Below are positions 12,149 through 23,500 of a stretch of DNA of 64,000 nucleotides, piece by piece. A program made the position numbers and the translations under genes. This DNA is from Takakia lepidozioides (taxonomy: Eukaryota > Streptophyta > Takakiopsida > Takakiales > Takakiaceae), in NCBI GenBank assembly GCA_030704615.1, contig CM060731.1, forward strand, positions 37,820,001-37,884,000, written 5' to 3'. Numbering within the stretch: the stretch's first letter is position 1; every line of letters starts with the position of its first letter. The notes beneath the pieces were generated by a model that did not search any database, had not been told where the DNA came from, and worked only from the letters and a program-made list of their open reading frames with translations.

Positions 12149-15100
12149 TGACTCCTCCTATTAAAGGTATTATATGAGTAATCCGTTATTCCCTCTAGTT
12201 CTTGGTCCAAAGGGGCTACAACTATCAGAGTGCAATTGTGTCTCTCTATCGAATAACATCTTAAAGTGTAAGTGTCGCTAGCAGAGCAAGCCTTCAGCAA
12301 TAGTATTGGCATATTCTCTTTGTAGCCTTCCTTCCTCCCCTTTTCTGCTCCTTCAAAAATGGGCTCGGAAGGCCATCCTTGTCATTGCCCGGTCCTCTGC
12401 TGTCCTCCTCTATGTGCTTTTACTGGAGATCGAGCAATAACATCGTCCTTGTTCGATGATAGATAGCAAGTCTGACAGCTAACTTTGCAAGCCACCTAAG
12501 TGAACATTCACTCGTTGTTCGCACAGGCGAGAGCAAAGTAAAGAATGGAGGGGAGCAAGATAGAATTTCCACAGTAACTGACTCATATGCATTGTGAAAG
12601 GAGAGTATTAGCTTCTACCGAGCATTCCTTACACTTCGGTGTAATACTAGGCGTAACATCGGTCAAAGGTCAAGTCCCTCTGATTGAGACGTCTTGTAAA
12701 GCCTAATTTGAGATAGAATGAACCATTTCTATGACAGAGGCTTGGGCTGCTTTAATTATTAGTCCAGCAGTCCAGCACAAAAGAGAGAGCAAGGTCAATG
12801 ACTTCCCTGTAGACATGATGTATCTGAATGTGGCTTTGGTTGTCAGTTGGGGGGGGCAAAATCTTTTGTTTGTTTTGGCTGCAAGAGTACAGAGCAGCTC
12901 TGTACAGAGGATCTGTTCAAAGCCAGTTTGGTGTTGATGCCACAAGTGACTCCCAACACTAAATTCCACCGCCTGCTGTTCTCAGCCGGGATTGTCCCTG
13001 GGTTGTGTGCTACAATTTTGCCCTTCCACTTTGAATTATCAACACAACGTTGAACAGGTCTGAATTATCTAAGGGATCCATGGAAGGTCAAGTTCAGTTG
13101 TGTCTTGTGTCTCAATATGGCTCATAATTCATGGTAAAGAGACCCGTCTGGTAGCTATGATGATGTGATGAAGGGACATATATATCGCAATATGGAGTGA
13201 GGGACCTATTGCCGGGGTATTGGCCAACCTACCTACCAGTTGGGTATACCGGTCACCACTTCTGCTAAATTTACCTTCTTCACCGATACTAAGCCACCTG
13301 AATAATTGTGTCCTGCTTACCTGCAGGACAAAACTTGACTTTAGTTCCCTCCAAGCGGGAATTGAAGGGAGCTACCTGAAAAAAATTGTCAGTGAATCTG
13401 GGTGGTATCACTGTCAGAGGCCCAGTGGGGCCGGCTGCCGAAATTCTTCCTCAAAACTAACACAATACTGATCCTACCACAGCCTACCGTCCAGTGGCAT
13501 CAAAACTATTTCATAGATAAGGAGCCGTGAATTTCCTGGAACCAGCAGCATGTGCCTCCAAGTCTGTCACTTCATCAGTTTTGTCCTACACACCGACCTA
13601 GGAAGGAGATAGTAACCACTCTTTTCTCTGACTTCTGCGGAAGAGTGGGGACAACATAAATGGAGTACACACAACGCTAGTGAAGGTCTGCGGATTCCAC
13701 TTCCACTTTCTGTACACCCTGTGATATTTGCTTGTCCATTGTGGCAATTTCCAAATTTTTAAACGAACACATGTGTGAGGTTCGCGAGAGAGACTACAGC
13801 TAGGAGGGCGAGGGAATCATGGCTAACCATTACAACCTTGAGGGGTTCGTAAGGGCTAATTGTGGACTCTGTGTTAGTGAGTCACCAGTGAACAGGGTCA
13901 TGACTGGCCATAGGAACAGTTGTAGGCCACTGGTGCCTCTGGCAACAGGCCCACCGTAGACAACCAATCCTACAAGACTTTCTTGCAGATTGGTGGGTGC
14001 TGTGACTGGCCACTGCAATTGCATACAATTGGAGCCCTCAGTCCAGCAGACCTTGCGCTGATCTAAATCTTGTCACACTACAACGCCATTGTGCCTAGTC
14101 ACCTTCCTCTGGATGTTCACTGCATACACACATGGCAGCCAGGTTTTGGAGCATTGCTCCGTCTCCACCACATGAGCTTCTCCCATAAGATGAGAACTTC
14201 CTTCGGCAAAGGAGGTTGAAAAATCGAAAAGTCCAAGGATGCGTGACTCCAATTTCGCTGAAGTCGGTAAGCTGAGAAACAATTTTTGTTCCGCCCCAGC
14301 ACCAATCTGCATCGTCATGTGAATTGGATATGCAGACCAAAAGAAACAAGCCTAAAACGGCGATGGGCTCTCTTGCTTTGGCAAAACGTAAGAGGAAGGT
14401 GGCATGACTCAGCACAACACACCAATCGGAGCCTTGACACGGGTGTAAAGTCCTTTTACCACATTTTCTCCATTGACTTTAACATGTTGCAAAGTCTCTC
14501 AAGAGAGTGGACACAGTGGGCTGGCATGATGTAGTATCATCTATTTTGAGGGCATTCTGCATTCCTAAGCAAAAAACAAGAGTTGACGATCATTCACTCT
14601 GTGAGTCACAGCATGCAAAAACCAATGTGGAAAAAGCTGAAAACTTAGATCCTCTCGTGCATGCATCAGGAGTAAATCTCAACTTTGCACAGTTGACCGA
14701 AACCAATTTTTGACTGCGGTATTGGGCCTTTGAATGTTCATTTCTCAAAAATAGAAAGAGCTCTAGGTACATGTCCAAAACAGCTACACACAAAAAAGAA
14801 GTCCCCTTGAGCGTCGTGTGGACCCAGCTCCTTCCCACTTAACAGGGTGATTGAAGCAGACCTCAGTTTTTGGGCACAATTCTTCCTGAACTCTTTGCTA
14901 CTTCGAGCTCGTTCCTTTTTATAGATAGGCACTCCTTGTCTTCGGCCTTTGGATTAGGACAATCCCACAAAGGACCTTTGTGGGATTGTTGAGTCTACAC
15001 TCCTAATCCAAAATTCTGAGGCAGGAAGGAGGCTCTTAGCTTGCCAGGTTGGCTGATTCTATTATACCGCAAAGTTCATGGGCTGGCCGATTTTTCTGCG

Positions 15101-15773
15101 AACCTGTTGTCATTTCAGCCGCCAAGTGTAGGGCGCTGGAGCTATCCTTTCTTATGGCTTTTTTCCAAGGTTACTTTTCCCTTGGGTTGTGAATGCAATT
15201 TCAAGGACCAAGGCTCTGTAGCCCACTTTTTCCTGTCTACTTGATGGAATGACATCCGAAATACTGGTCGCATATACTCAGAACCAGACATGATAGAATT
15301 TGCACAGTTATAATCATGTGCTGTTTTGCATAGAATATGGTTTTCTAGAGAGGTTCTATAGACACCTTGCAACTTGCCTTCCTTCCTCCCAGCTAAAGAC
15401 ACTGTCGTCAGAAGTATGTGCTAGTCTGAGCTCCATGTGGATGACTTAACATACACTCTAGGCTATACCTTTTGCAGAGATTCGAACAAATTCATGCGTT
15501 TAATGAGATCTAACTGGAGATTTCCTCGTGTATGGCACCGGACCTCTCTTCATGAATTCATGAAGTGACTGGTCAGCATGCCAATTCTATAAAAGCATCT
15601 AAGAGTGTGAGATGGTAATAGTTGTCTGCTGCTAGAACTGGACATTTCAGATTGTTCGCATATCCACGAACGCAAATCGCTGACTTAGCTAACAACTTGC
15701 AATGAGATGGTCGCATCATATCCTGCTGCAAGGTGGTCAAGTTTTCTTGAACTGTTGGGCAGAGAAGTTGTAC
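12149..15773. other. Intergenic region between the PPR and AMT2 genes (convergent)
   Basis: This 3.6-kb spacer contains the 3' UTRs of both convergent genes. Short open frames such as 14073-14415 on the minus strand carry no motif I recognise and have no paired splice sites. The only striking element is the palindrome at 14948-15012, listed separately. Confidence 0.5.
14948..15012. repeat. Two-tier perfect palindrome (11-bp outer arms, 15-bp inner arms)
   Basis: The outer arms TTTGGATTAGG (14948-14958) and CCTAATCCAAA (15002-15012) are exact reverse complements. Inside them, ACAATCCCACAAAGG (14959-14973) and CCTTTGTGGGATTGT (14975-14989) are also exact reverse complements around a single A. 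An unpaired 12-nt segment (14990-15001) sits on one side only. It would form a long hairpin with a one-sided bulge. It could be a miniature fold-back element or an RNA structure downstream of the AMT2 gene. Confidence 0.85.
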
Positions 15774-18310
15774 TCATAGTTCCACAGTAGGTCCGCGGAC
15801 TCCCACTTTATTGCCAGGCATTCCAAGCTGGGTGTCCTCGAATTCAGAAGGGCCATGGCGAGACTGGTCATATTTTTCACCATCACCCCAGAGCGCATAT
15901 GCCTCCTCACCATGTGCGGCGTCATCACCCACCATCAGTTGGTCGTCAGGCATGCGGAGCGGAATGACCAGCTTGATGGCCAGCAGGATGACGGTAGTAG
16001 AAATAAGGTTCCACACAATTATGAACAATGCTCCCCCCGCCTGCTTCATTACCTGTCTGCCACCCTTGTTGGCTGCGTAGAACAGACCTCTTTCATGAGA
16101 CACTACCTCGAAATAGGAGCTCAAAGTAGGTTCGGCAAACAATCCGGTCATAAGGCCCCCCAGGGCGCCGGCAACTGCATGTGTATGGAAGACGCCCAGG
16201 CAGTCATCGACAAGTTGGAGAATCCTGCTGCGTTTGTGCACCACCATCATTGTGAACCACGGCACACTCCCTGACACTAGCCCCATTACAATGGCGGCCC
16301 ACCCTTGCACCACTCCTGCAGGGTCCATGATGCAAGAGTGTTTAGTGGATCTGCTTGGAATCATGTGTGCATTCCATACTTCAGCCTGAGTTAGCTAGAT
16401 CATGCTCACGAGCTTGCAAACAAAGTTTTCTGACCAGCAGTTGGTACACTATATAATATCTACGAGTTCATATGTATGCCATCATCTCAGGAGAGTGCAG
16501 GTGTCCCCTAAGATTCATTGAGTTCATTGTTCTATGAAGATGTGAATGATATCACTTGTTTATCCAGATTTAGAAGCATTGATCGGTTAGGCTGGGATGT
16601 CTGCAGTTCAGTACTTTGATCCGACGCCCCTATCTGTATGAATCGTGACTGCATACATACCTCACCCAAATGTGCAGTTGACAGTTAAAGGCACAGATCA
16701 AAGGAAGACTTGCACTCTAGACCTGAAATGTTTGAACATTATCAGTGGCCATGATGTCAAGTCATACCTGCAGCAGGAGTGATGGCCACGAGGCCCGTAA
16801 TCATACCCTGCACTGCCCCAATCACCGATGGTTTGCCGAATGTGATCACATCCAGAAAGGTCCACATCAGAAGACTGGTGGCCGCGCATACGTTGGTATT
16901 CATTACTGCAATTGAGGCGTCGACATTAGCTGCAAATGGATCACCTCCGTTAAACCCAGCCCACCCCAGCCACAATAGACCTGCCCCAGCGAGCATAAGC
17001 AGAACATTGTTGGGAGGGAAGCGCTCTCTATCCTTCATCATCCTTGGGCCCACCTGTAGATGCATAATTCATGGCAAAACTACAATGAGAGGTTGAAGGA
17101 TCACCCGGCCTACATCTTGCCCAGGAGTCTAACAAGGCAAAGCTTAAAAATTATTTCACCTGAAGTCCTGAAGGGAAGGTCTGAATTACACATATGTTTG
17201 TGACCTAGATACATATGTTATGACGTGTTTACTACAATACTGAGTCGTTCCTTCATGCTCGGGAAGATGCACAATCACGTGATGTCAGCTCTTGTTGGCC
17301 TTTGAACAGCTTTAGCAAAGTACTCGACGTTCGAAACCCAACAGCCACTCGCCTATGATCTAGTTTGACCGGGCAGAACTTTGCAAACGTACATGTGTAC
17401 ACACCAAAATTAGCAGCCTTTGCCGGATCATATGATACATCCAGAGGCACAAGCACGTTGAACATTATAGCTCTAGCACGATCTTATCGATCGCGGCTAG
17501 CTGCTTTAAAAAAACGTGAAAAACTGGTTTCAAAATCCTATGCATGACGCTTGACTTGAATCCGGAGAACTTCGAGAAATTCCACTACCCCTTCGAACGG
17601 TTAACAATGTACATACGTTCAAATGGTTTGACAGCTAGAAAAGTCACTTGCAGAAATTGTAAAGACTGTACCCAGTATGCAGCCGTGAAGCCAGCCACAC
17701 CAGAAGACAGATGGATAACATAACCACCCGAGTAATCAATTACTCCCCACTGCCACAAGAATCCTCCTCCCCACACACTGAATGCCCCCACTGTGTAAGA
17801 AAAAGTGAGCCAAAGAGGCACAAACAACATCCACGCACGGAAATTCATTCTTCCCAGCACCGAGCCGGCCACTAGAATGAGAGTGATGGCTGCAAACACA
17901 AATTGAAAGTAGATCATGGTGGCCATAGGATATAATGGCATTTCTGGGACAGAATGAGTGTCGTGGACCCCTGTTGCATACAGTACTGCTTGCTGTTGCA
18001 TAAACCTGTAGCCCAATGTTGGGCCGCCCTTGCCCCACATTGGCAACAGCCTTTTGCCGAACGCCATATTATATCCCCAAAGCACCCAGCACAGCAACAC
18101 GGCTGCATATGCATAAAAGGCCATGAAGGCTGAATTGACAGCCCACTTCTTTTTCACAATGCTGCCATAAAGTATGACAAGGCCTGGGACACTCTGCATT
18201 CCGACAAGAGTGGCAGCGGTCATCTGCCATGCATTGTCACCCTTGTTTAGCCAATCCGGATTGGGGAGACCCGTTTGGACATAAGCGCTTGGAACGGTCT
18301 GATTCGACAT
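15774..18310 (-). CDS. AMT2-like: AMT2-type ammonium transporter (AMT/MEP/Rh family)
   Basis: Three exons on the minus strand: 18310-17672, 17053-16768 and 16315-15774. Junctions are TGG|GT...AG|GTG and G|GT...AG|GA, and together they give 488 residues, the usual AMT2 length. The start is the ATG at 18310 (MSNQTVPS). Family signatures include [16 protein letters not shown], the first pore histidine in [13 protein letters not shown] (about H200), [20 protein letters not shown], and the second pore histidine in VFHTHAVAG (about H354). The C-terminal regulatory tail has [20 protein letters not shown]. About eleven hydrophobic segments are expected, placing it in the plasma membrane as an ammonium importer. 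The pore residues I can judge are intact, so it is probably functional. It lies head-to-head with the PP2C gene about 2.2 kb away. Confidence 0.95.
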
Positions 18311-19410
18311 TTTGTTGGGTCTCAAGTCTTGACCGAAGTTGAAGTCCAACTTCAATGACCTTGCTGCTTTGGGCCTCCTTCTCTTGTGGCAGGTACCTGT
18401 TATGGCAATATGTTAGAGATCGATACGGTGCTGCAAGCAGAATCTGAACTAAGTTATATTTCGCAGCGCTGCCTTTACTAAAAGTTTGAGGTTAAGTACT
18501 CAGAAGTAAGTTACTGATCATCTAGATCAGCCGGGTGATTCGAACTAAAACTTTATATATACATGTAAATCAGACGACTACTGATTCAGTTTTTCTTCTC
18601 TCTATATAGAATACGGTCTATCACATTCTGGCCATTTAGTTTATGCGCATTCATGAGACCTCGCGTGGAAAGTATCAACACATCTGATGTCCATACATAT
18701 ATATTCACGACTCTTGGGCTGCAAGAGTTCACAGAACGAAGTAGCTCTTGATTCAATCATAATTTATGCATTCTATCCTCATTCTATCTCTCTACTGCTT
18801 CGGAGACACCTGAATGAGACGCATTGCTTTTAAAAGCTCCTCAGCCAGTCTCTAGCTAGTACATGAACAAGTGAGGTCTAGGTGGGTACAAACTTCACTT
18901 CAAGCAAAGCTAGCAATTGATTGGAACTGTTCGACACACAGAGAGAGCAGATAGACCGAAAGTTTAGAGAGAAGCACCTGCACCCCCACCTTCACGGGCC
19001 GAGGAGGGAAGCAGAATCTCTGGCCCCTGGGACTTAAAGATCAGATGCGAATGTGGACAACGCTGTTGGCCTCAACAAAGGCAACGGTGCCTCAACGGTC
19101 GGTCCTACCAAGGACCGTGTGCACGCTTGTCGTTCGTCTCTCTCGCAGCTGCCGCCCCGCTCTCTCGATCGTCGTCATCGCTGCGACCAAACTCTCTCCA
19201 TTCTTTATTCAAATATTCAAATATTCAAAAGCGAACCGCCCGTTTGGAATCCACACCCCACGCATCTCCAACAAGATTCCAAACACGTTCATCCGGAATC
19301 CCAGTTCCCGCATATAAGCCCCCCAGAATCCCTTTTTCTTGAAACATATATATCAAAATAATATTTGCCCACACCAACACCAACATACAGCGTCTCTCTA
19401 GCATCCCTCA

Positions 19411-19462
19411 AATAGAGAGACGACTCCGGCCGTCCCCTCGAATAGAGAGACGACTCTGGCCG
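19411..19462. repeat. Two near-identical 22-bp direct repeats, 30-bp period
   Basis: The segment starting AATAGAGAGACGACTC occurs at 19411 and again at 19441, with one mismatch in the shared 22 bp. It lies in the AMT2-PP2C spacer and may be a duplicated regulatory site or simple slippage. Confidence 0.7.
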
Positions 19463-20329
19463 AAGCCGGCGTAACTAACTAAGAGCCACTTCACCTTGCG
19501 ACTACTGCCACTGTCCGGGTTAGCACAACTCAAAAATTCCTTAGTGACTCCCCTGAGCTGAATCTCCGACCCTGGATTCCATTTATGTGATCGCAGCCGG
19601 ACCTCTCGCAGCCTCATCACTCGTCTCAATGTCCATGATCATGTGCGGCCAGCCAAAAATGTCATGTCCTCTAAATTAAGTGGCTCAGTTCTGTATTACA
19701 CCCTCCGAATACGGGCAATTTTTAACCAAGCTTCAAGAACTCTCGGGCTCCGTCTTATCAAATTCGGGGAAGTGCTCATGTCGGAAGTAAGAAAGTAAGA
19801 ACTTCCCCTCTTATTCTTGACTCCGGTGAGTGGGTTGGAACTTGGAACTAACTCAAGGATGTTCGAGATGTAACCCGACCACAGTGATTGATTCGCAATT
19901 CTGTCAAGTTGAAATATGTTCGTTACTATAAAAGAGATGTTCCGGCATAGCTTTGGTTGAATTATTTTCGGATAAAATGTAAGCTTTCAACCAGGTGTTA
20001 AGTTAGTGAAGTACCGACGGTCCAGTGCTGCTTCCAAGCATAATTATTAACTATTAATTAGTATAAAGTTTAAAACCACTTGGCCCTTTCTGCATTAATA
20101 ATTAATTAATTAATTTTTCCCCCGAATAATTCCAAATAAAGTTTCACCAGGGCGAGTCTAGGCTCTGTCCCCTGTTTGTTGAAAAAAAAAGTATATATTA
20201 TAGTGTAGTATTGAATAATAATATTGTACAGAGGGGGGTCACTAGTAAGTCAAGTAGTGGGTCAATGCTGAGCGCAGGCTCTTGCAGGAGAGCTGTTGAC
20301 CAGTTTGTGCTGTGTCGATCGGAGTGAGC

Positions 20330-20345
20330 GAGAGAGAGAGAGAGA
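20330..20345 (+). promoter_or_regulatory. GA-repeat tract in the probable PP2C leader
   Basis: An uninterrupted GA dinucleotide run about 190 bp before the PP2C ATG. A similar GA-rich tract precedes the sPLA2 start (about 35099-35113). GA tracts in plant promoters and leaders can bind BPC/GAGA-type factors, but nothing here shows use. Confidence 0.3.
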
Positions 20346-20535
20346 AGCAGGGAAGGAGTTTGGAGCGAGGCAGGAGGGTCGCGCTGGAGGAGCAAGGAGA
20401 GAAGAGTGACAGCTTTTTCGGGGTTGGAGCAGCAGTGGGTGCGGTGTATGCAGAGTATGAGCGGTGGCTGAGAGGGAGGAAGAGAGAGCATGATTGTACA
20501 AGCATCGGTGGAGGACCGTCTTGCTCAGTAGGACC

Positions 20536-23500
20536 ATGAATTGTCTCAACAACGTCTTCTCGTCCAAAGACTCCTCTGGGGGCAGTGTGCCTGTTAGCGG
20601 CGGTGGATTGAGGTTGGGGAACGATTCTTTCTTTCTTCTTTTTCATTTCTCTGCCTAGGATTTGTGGGTTCTTCCTTTCTAGGGTCACTTACTTCTCATT
20701 CTTGATCTCCTCTCCTCTGTAGCTCTTTGCTTCACATTCTGGGTCATCTCTATGCTCCGGTTGCTTTTGCGGTTGTGTGTCTGATTGCCGACACTGTGAT
20801 CTCGGGTACTATCTTGCAGATCTGTTTTTTCTGGTCTTTCGTAACCCTAGGCTGGCCTGTGTTCAGTCCATACCAGTCCAGCATCCACGATTTGCGTCAA
20901 CCGTTTCAGAAGGGATCCTAAGCAGATCGACCTCTCTAATGGTTTCCCTTTATGCAGTGGGAATGGTGGTTGTAACCCAATGAAAGTTGACTCTCCTACC
21001 GCATCACTGACATCTATTTTTAGTTTTGTCTTCTTTCATCATCCTAGCTTTGAAATTTTCACCATCTATGCCAAATGGTCTAAGATGCATCATCACACTT
21101 TTGTGACTGTATGATGTATGGCCACATTTGTTAATGGCTGTAGATTGTGAACCCTTCCGCTTGTCTTGCAAAATTACTGATTTCTCTGCAGTCATCTCTT
21201 TGAAGTAGCTTCTCCAGACCAGGTCTAGCTCACTCATCTTGCAACATGCCTCTCCAGTGTATGGTCTGGTGATTTTAGTTATTGCCAGGTTTCCTCGATA
21301 GGTGGGAAGTGGTGTTGAGATCTGTGATTTCTGGTCTCTCTTTAAATGATTGGAGCTTCTCCTCTGTGTGGAAGCTGGGGTTCCATCTTTTTGTAGAGCA
21401 TGATAACAGTAGGTTTTAGTTACAGGATTATTTGTCAGCAGCAACTGCCTGGTTTACTTGTTGGCACAGTACATCTCAACATTTTATTCTGATATTCTAA
21501 CTCAACAAGATTCTCTCCTCTAGCAACGTGGAACAATACATTTCAAACTCGCCAGACTCGCACATGAATAAGTAGGCATTTGACCTGCGTATGATAGCAT
21601 GTCACGGCATTTCAGAACAATGAAGACATCCATATAGTGCACTTGAAATGTCTTTGGTGGGACAGTTGGAAGAGTCATAGACAATTTGCAAGAAAAGAGG
21701 AACAAGTGGGTTATCTTCTGTCTAGTGTGCCCTTACAGCTTGCCCGCCAACTCCTTCATGTGTTTCATTGCTTGTCATTGATATACCTTGCAGTTGCAAG
21801 TATGCTTAGAGTTCGTACACTCAAGCATAAGATGCTATGAACAATCCCTACCTCCAAGAAAAACACAAGTACGAAAGCCTCCTTGTTCCGGAAGAAGTTG
21901 TTTGCCATCTCCTAGCAGCTTGGACTCCAATACAGTGCCCTTGCCTTTGGTTCCTATAAGAGTACTGATGTTGCAACTGGATTACAACATTGACCAGAAC
22001 GAGGTTGCCACATAGACATCGCATCATGCTCTGCAAGTTGCACTTTGAGTTTTCTAATAAGGGTAATTTAGACAGGGCAGGAGTTGGGTCTTTAAAATTA
22101 TGGAGCAGAGGGGTATAGATGTGCAACATTTAGTGTGGTCTACCTGTGGAAGCTTTGCCACTTGGCAAGGAAGTGTGACTCTTTTTGAGTCATGGTGGAA
22201 GTCAAGTTGCTTATCCTGGGAATACTGTGGCTTGTGTTGCACCTGTGTGGGGTGCTGTATCAGGTTTGTTCCACTCAGAATGTTTGTTTCATTGTGTACA
22301 CAGTGAAAATGGAAGATTCAGCTATGGCTTTTCCAGTTTGCGAGGAAAGAGGGCCTCAATGGAGGATTTCTATGAGACCAAAATCTCAAAAGTTGATGAT
22401 CAAATGGTCGGTCTATTTGGAGTTTTTGATGGTTAGTGTCTCATCCAAAGAGTCTGTTGTACTTCGCATTGCTGCCTGTATGTCTCAGTTGGATTGTTGC
22501 ATGCAGATATGTCTGTACATTGCCATTGCATCCAGATATAAAGCTGTATGGGTAGTTTCCAAAGGAGAGTTGTCAAAATGACTGTATGTCTTGGCTCCTT
22601 CCAGCAGTAGTGCTTTCTATGTGGAGTTATGTCTAGGACTTTGGATGGTTTATAGCCAATGTGCAAGTTCATCCTTGTTTGTGTACAATGTTGGAAGATT
22701 AGGGGCTAAACATGTTGTGCTACTGGCTCCATGCAGGTCATGGGGGCTCTCGGGCAGCAGAATATGTGAAGCAAAACCTTTTTGAGAACTTGCTAAAGCA
22801 CCCTAAATTTGGGAGTGACACGAAGTTAGCAATAGGTAAGGATGCAGCTGTTTGCCAGGGTTTGTTCATGACAGTCTTGCTCCATTTCTGTATTCTCCTG
22901 GTTGGAATGGGTTGATGACATTGAGGGATGTTGTGTACACTTCACTGCGAGGATCTTCTGTATACTGCAAATCTGACCATAGAAGACGTATGAGTACATA
23001 TTTGCTCTTATATCTAGAGATGGGTTACTAACTAATGGCAACCAACAATGCCAATTGTAACAGCTGAGACATACAAGCAGACAGATCAGGAGTATCTGAG
23101 AGCAGAGAACAATCAGCACAGGGATGCAGGCTCAACAGCTTCCACAGCTGTCTTGGTTGGGGAACGCCTGCTGGTTGCCAATGTTGGTGATTCTAGGGCT
23201 GTAATTTGCAGAGCTGGCAAAGGTGTAGCATTCATGCCTATTACCCTGCTTGCAGTACATTCCGTATGATTTCTTAACAAATCTTTGTGGTTGGGCACCA
23301 CAACATCTTTGGCAATTAATTCGACTGTCACCATTCTTTGTTTCTGCCTGTAAGTAATTTTGTGTTGTTTCGCATAGCGAGAAATAGAATATAATGTGCC
23401 GTCACACTTCCGACAAACTTGAGTGCCCAATGCCACAGATTGAAGGATCACTTGGTATACACGCCACCTTTTCTGATAAGGATTGTACGCCAACTGGCTA

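Larger units (their letters stand above)
18311..20535. other. Shared intergenic region between the divergent AMT2 and PP2C genes
   Basis: It should hold both promoters and 5' UTRs. On the minus strand a TATA-like ATATATAAAG lies at 18552-18561, about 240 bp before the AMT2 start. On the plus strand TATATATTATAG around 20191-20202 lies about 340 bp before the PP2C start. Both are weak predictions based on sequence alone. AT-rich runs occur at 20040-20120. I see no coding sequence. Confidence 0.4.

Noticed and set aside
20242-20688. 148-codon minus-strand frame over the PP2C leader
   Set aside because: It is the reverse of the GA-rich leader and first exon; Ser/Leu-rich low complexity, no motif.
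22185-22303. Open frame continuous with PP2C exon 2 as an alternative N terminus
   Set aside because: The reading is intron-like, includes the acceptor TACACAG, and does not match the family. Exon 1 at 20536 restores the expected N terminus in the correct phase.
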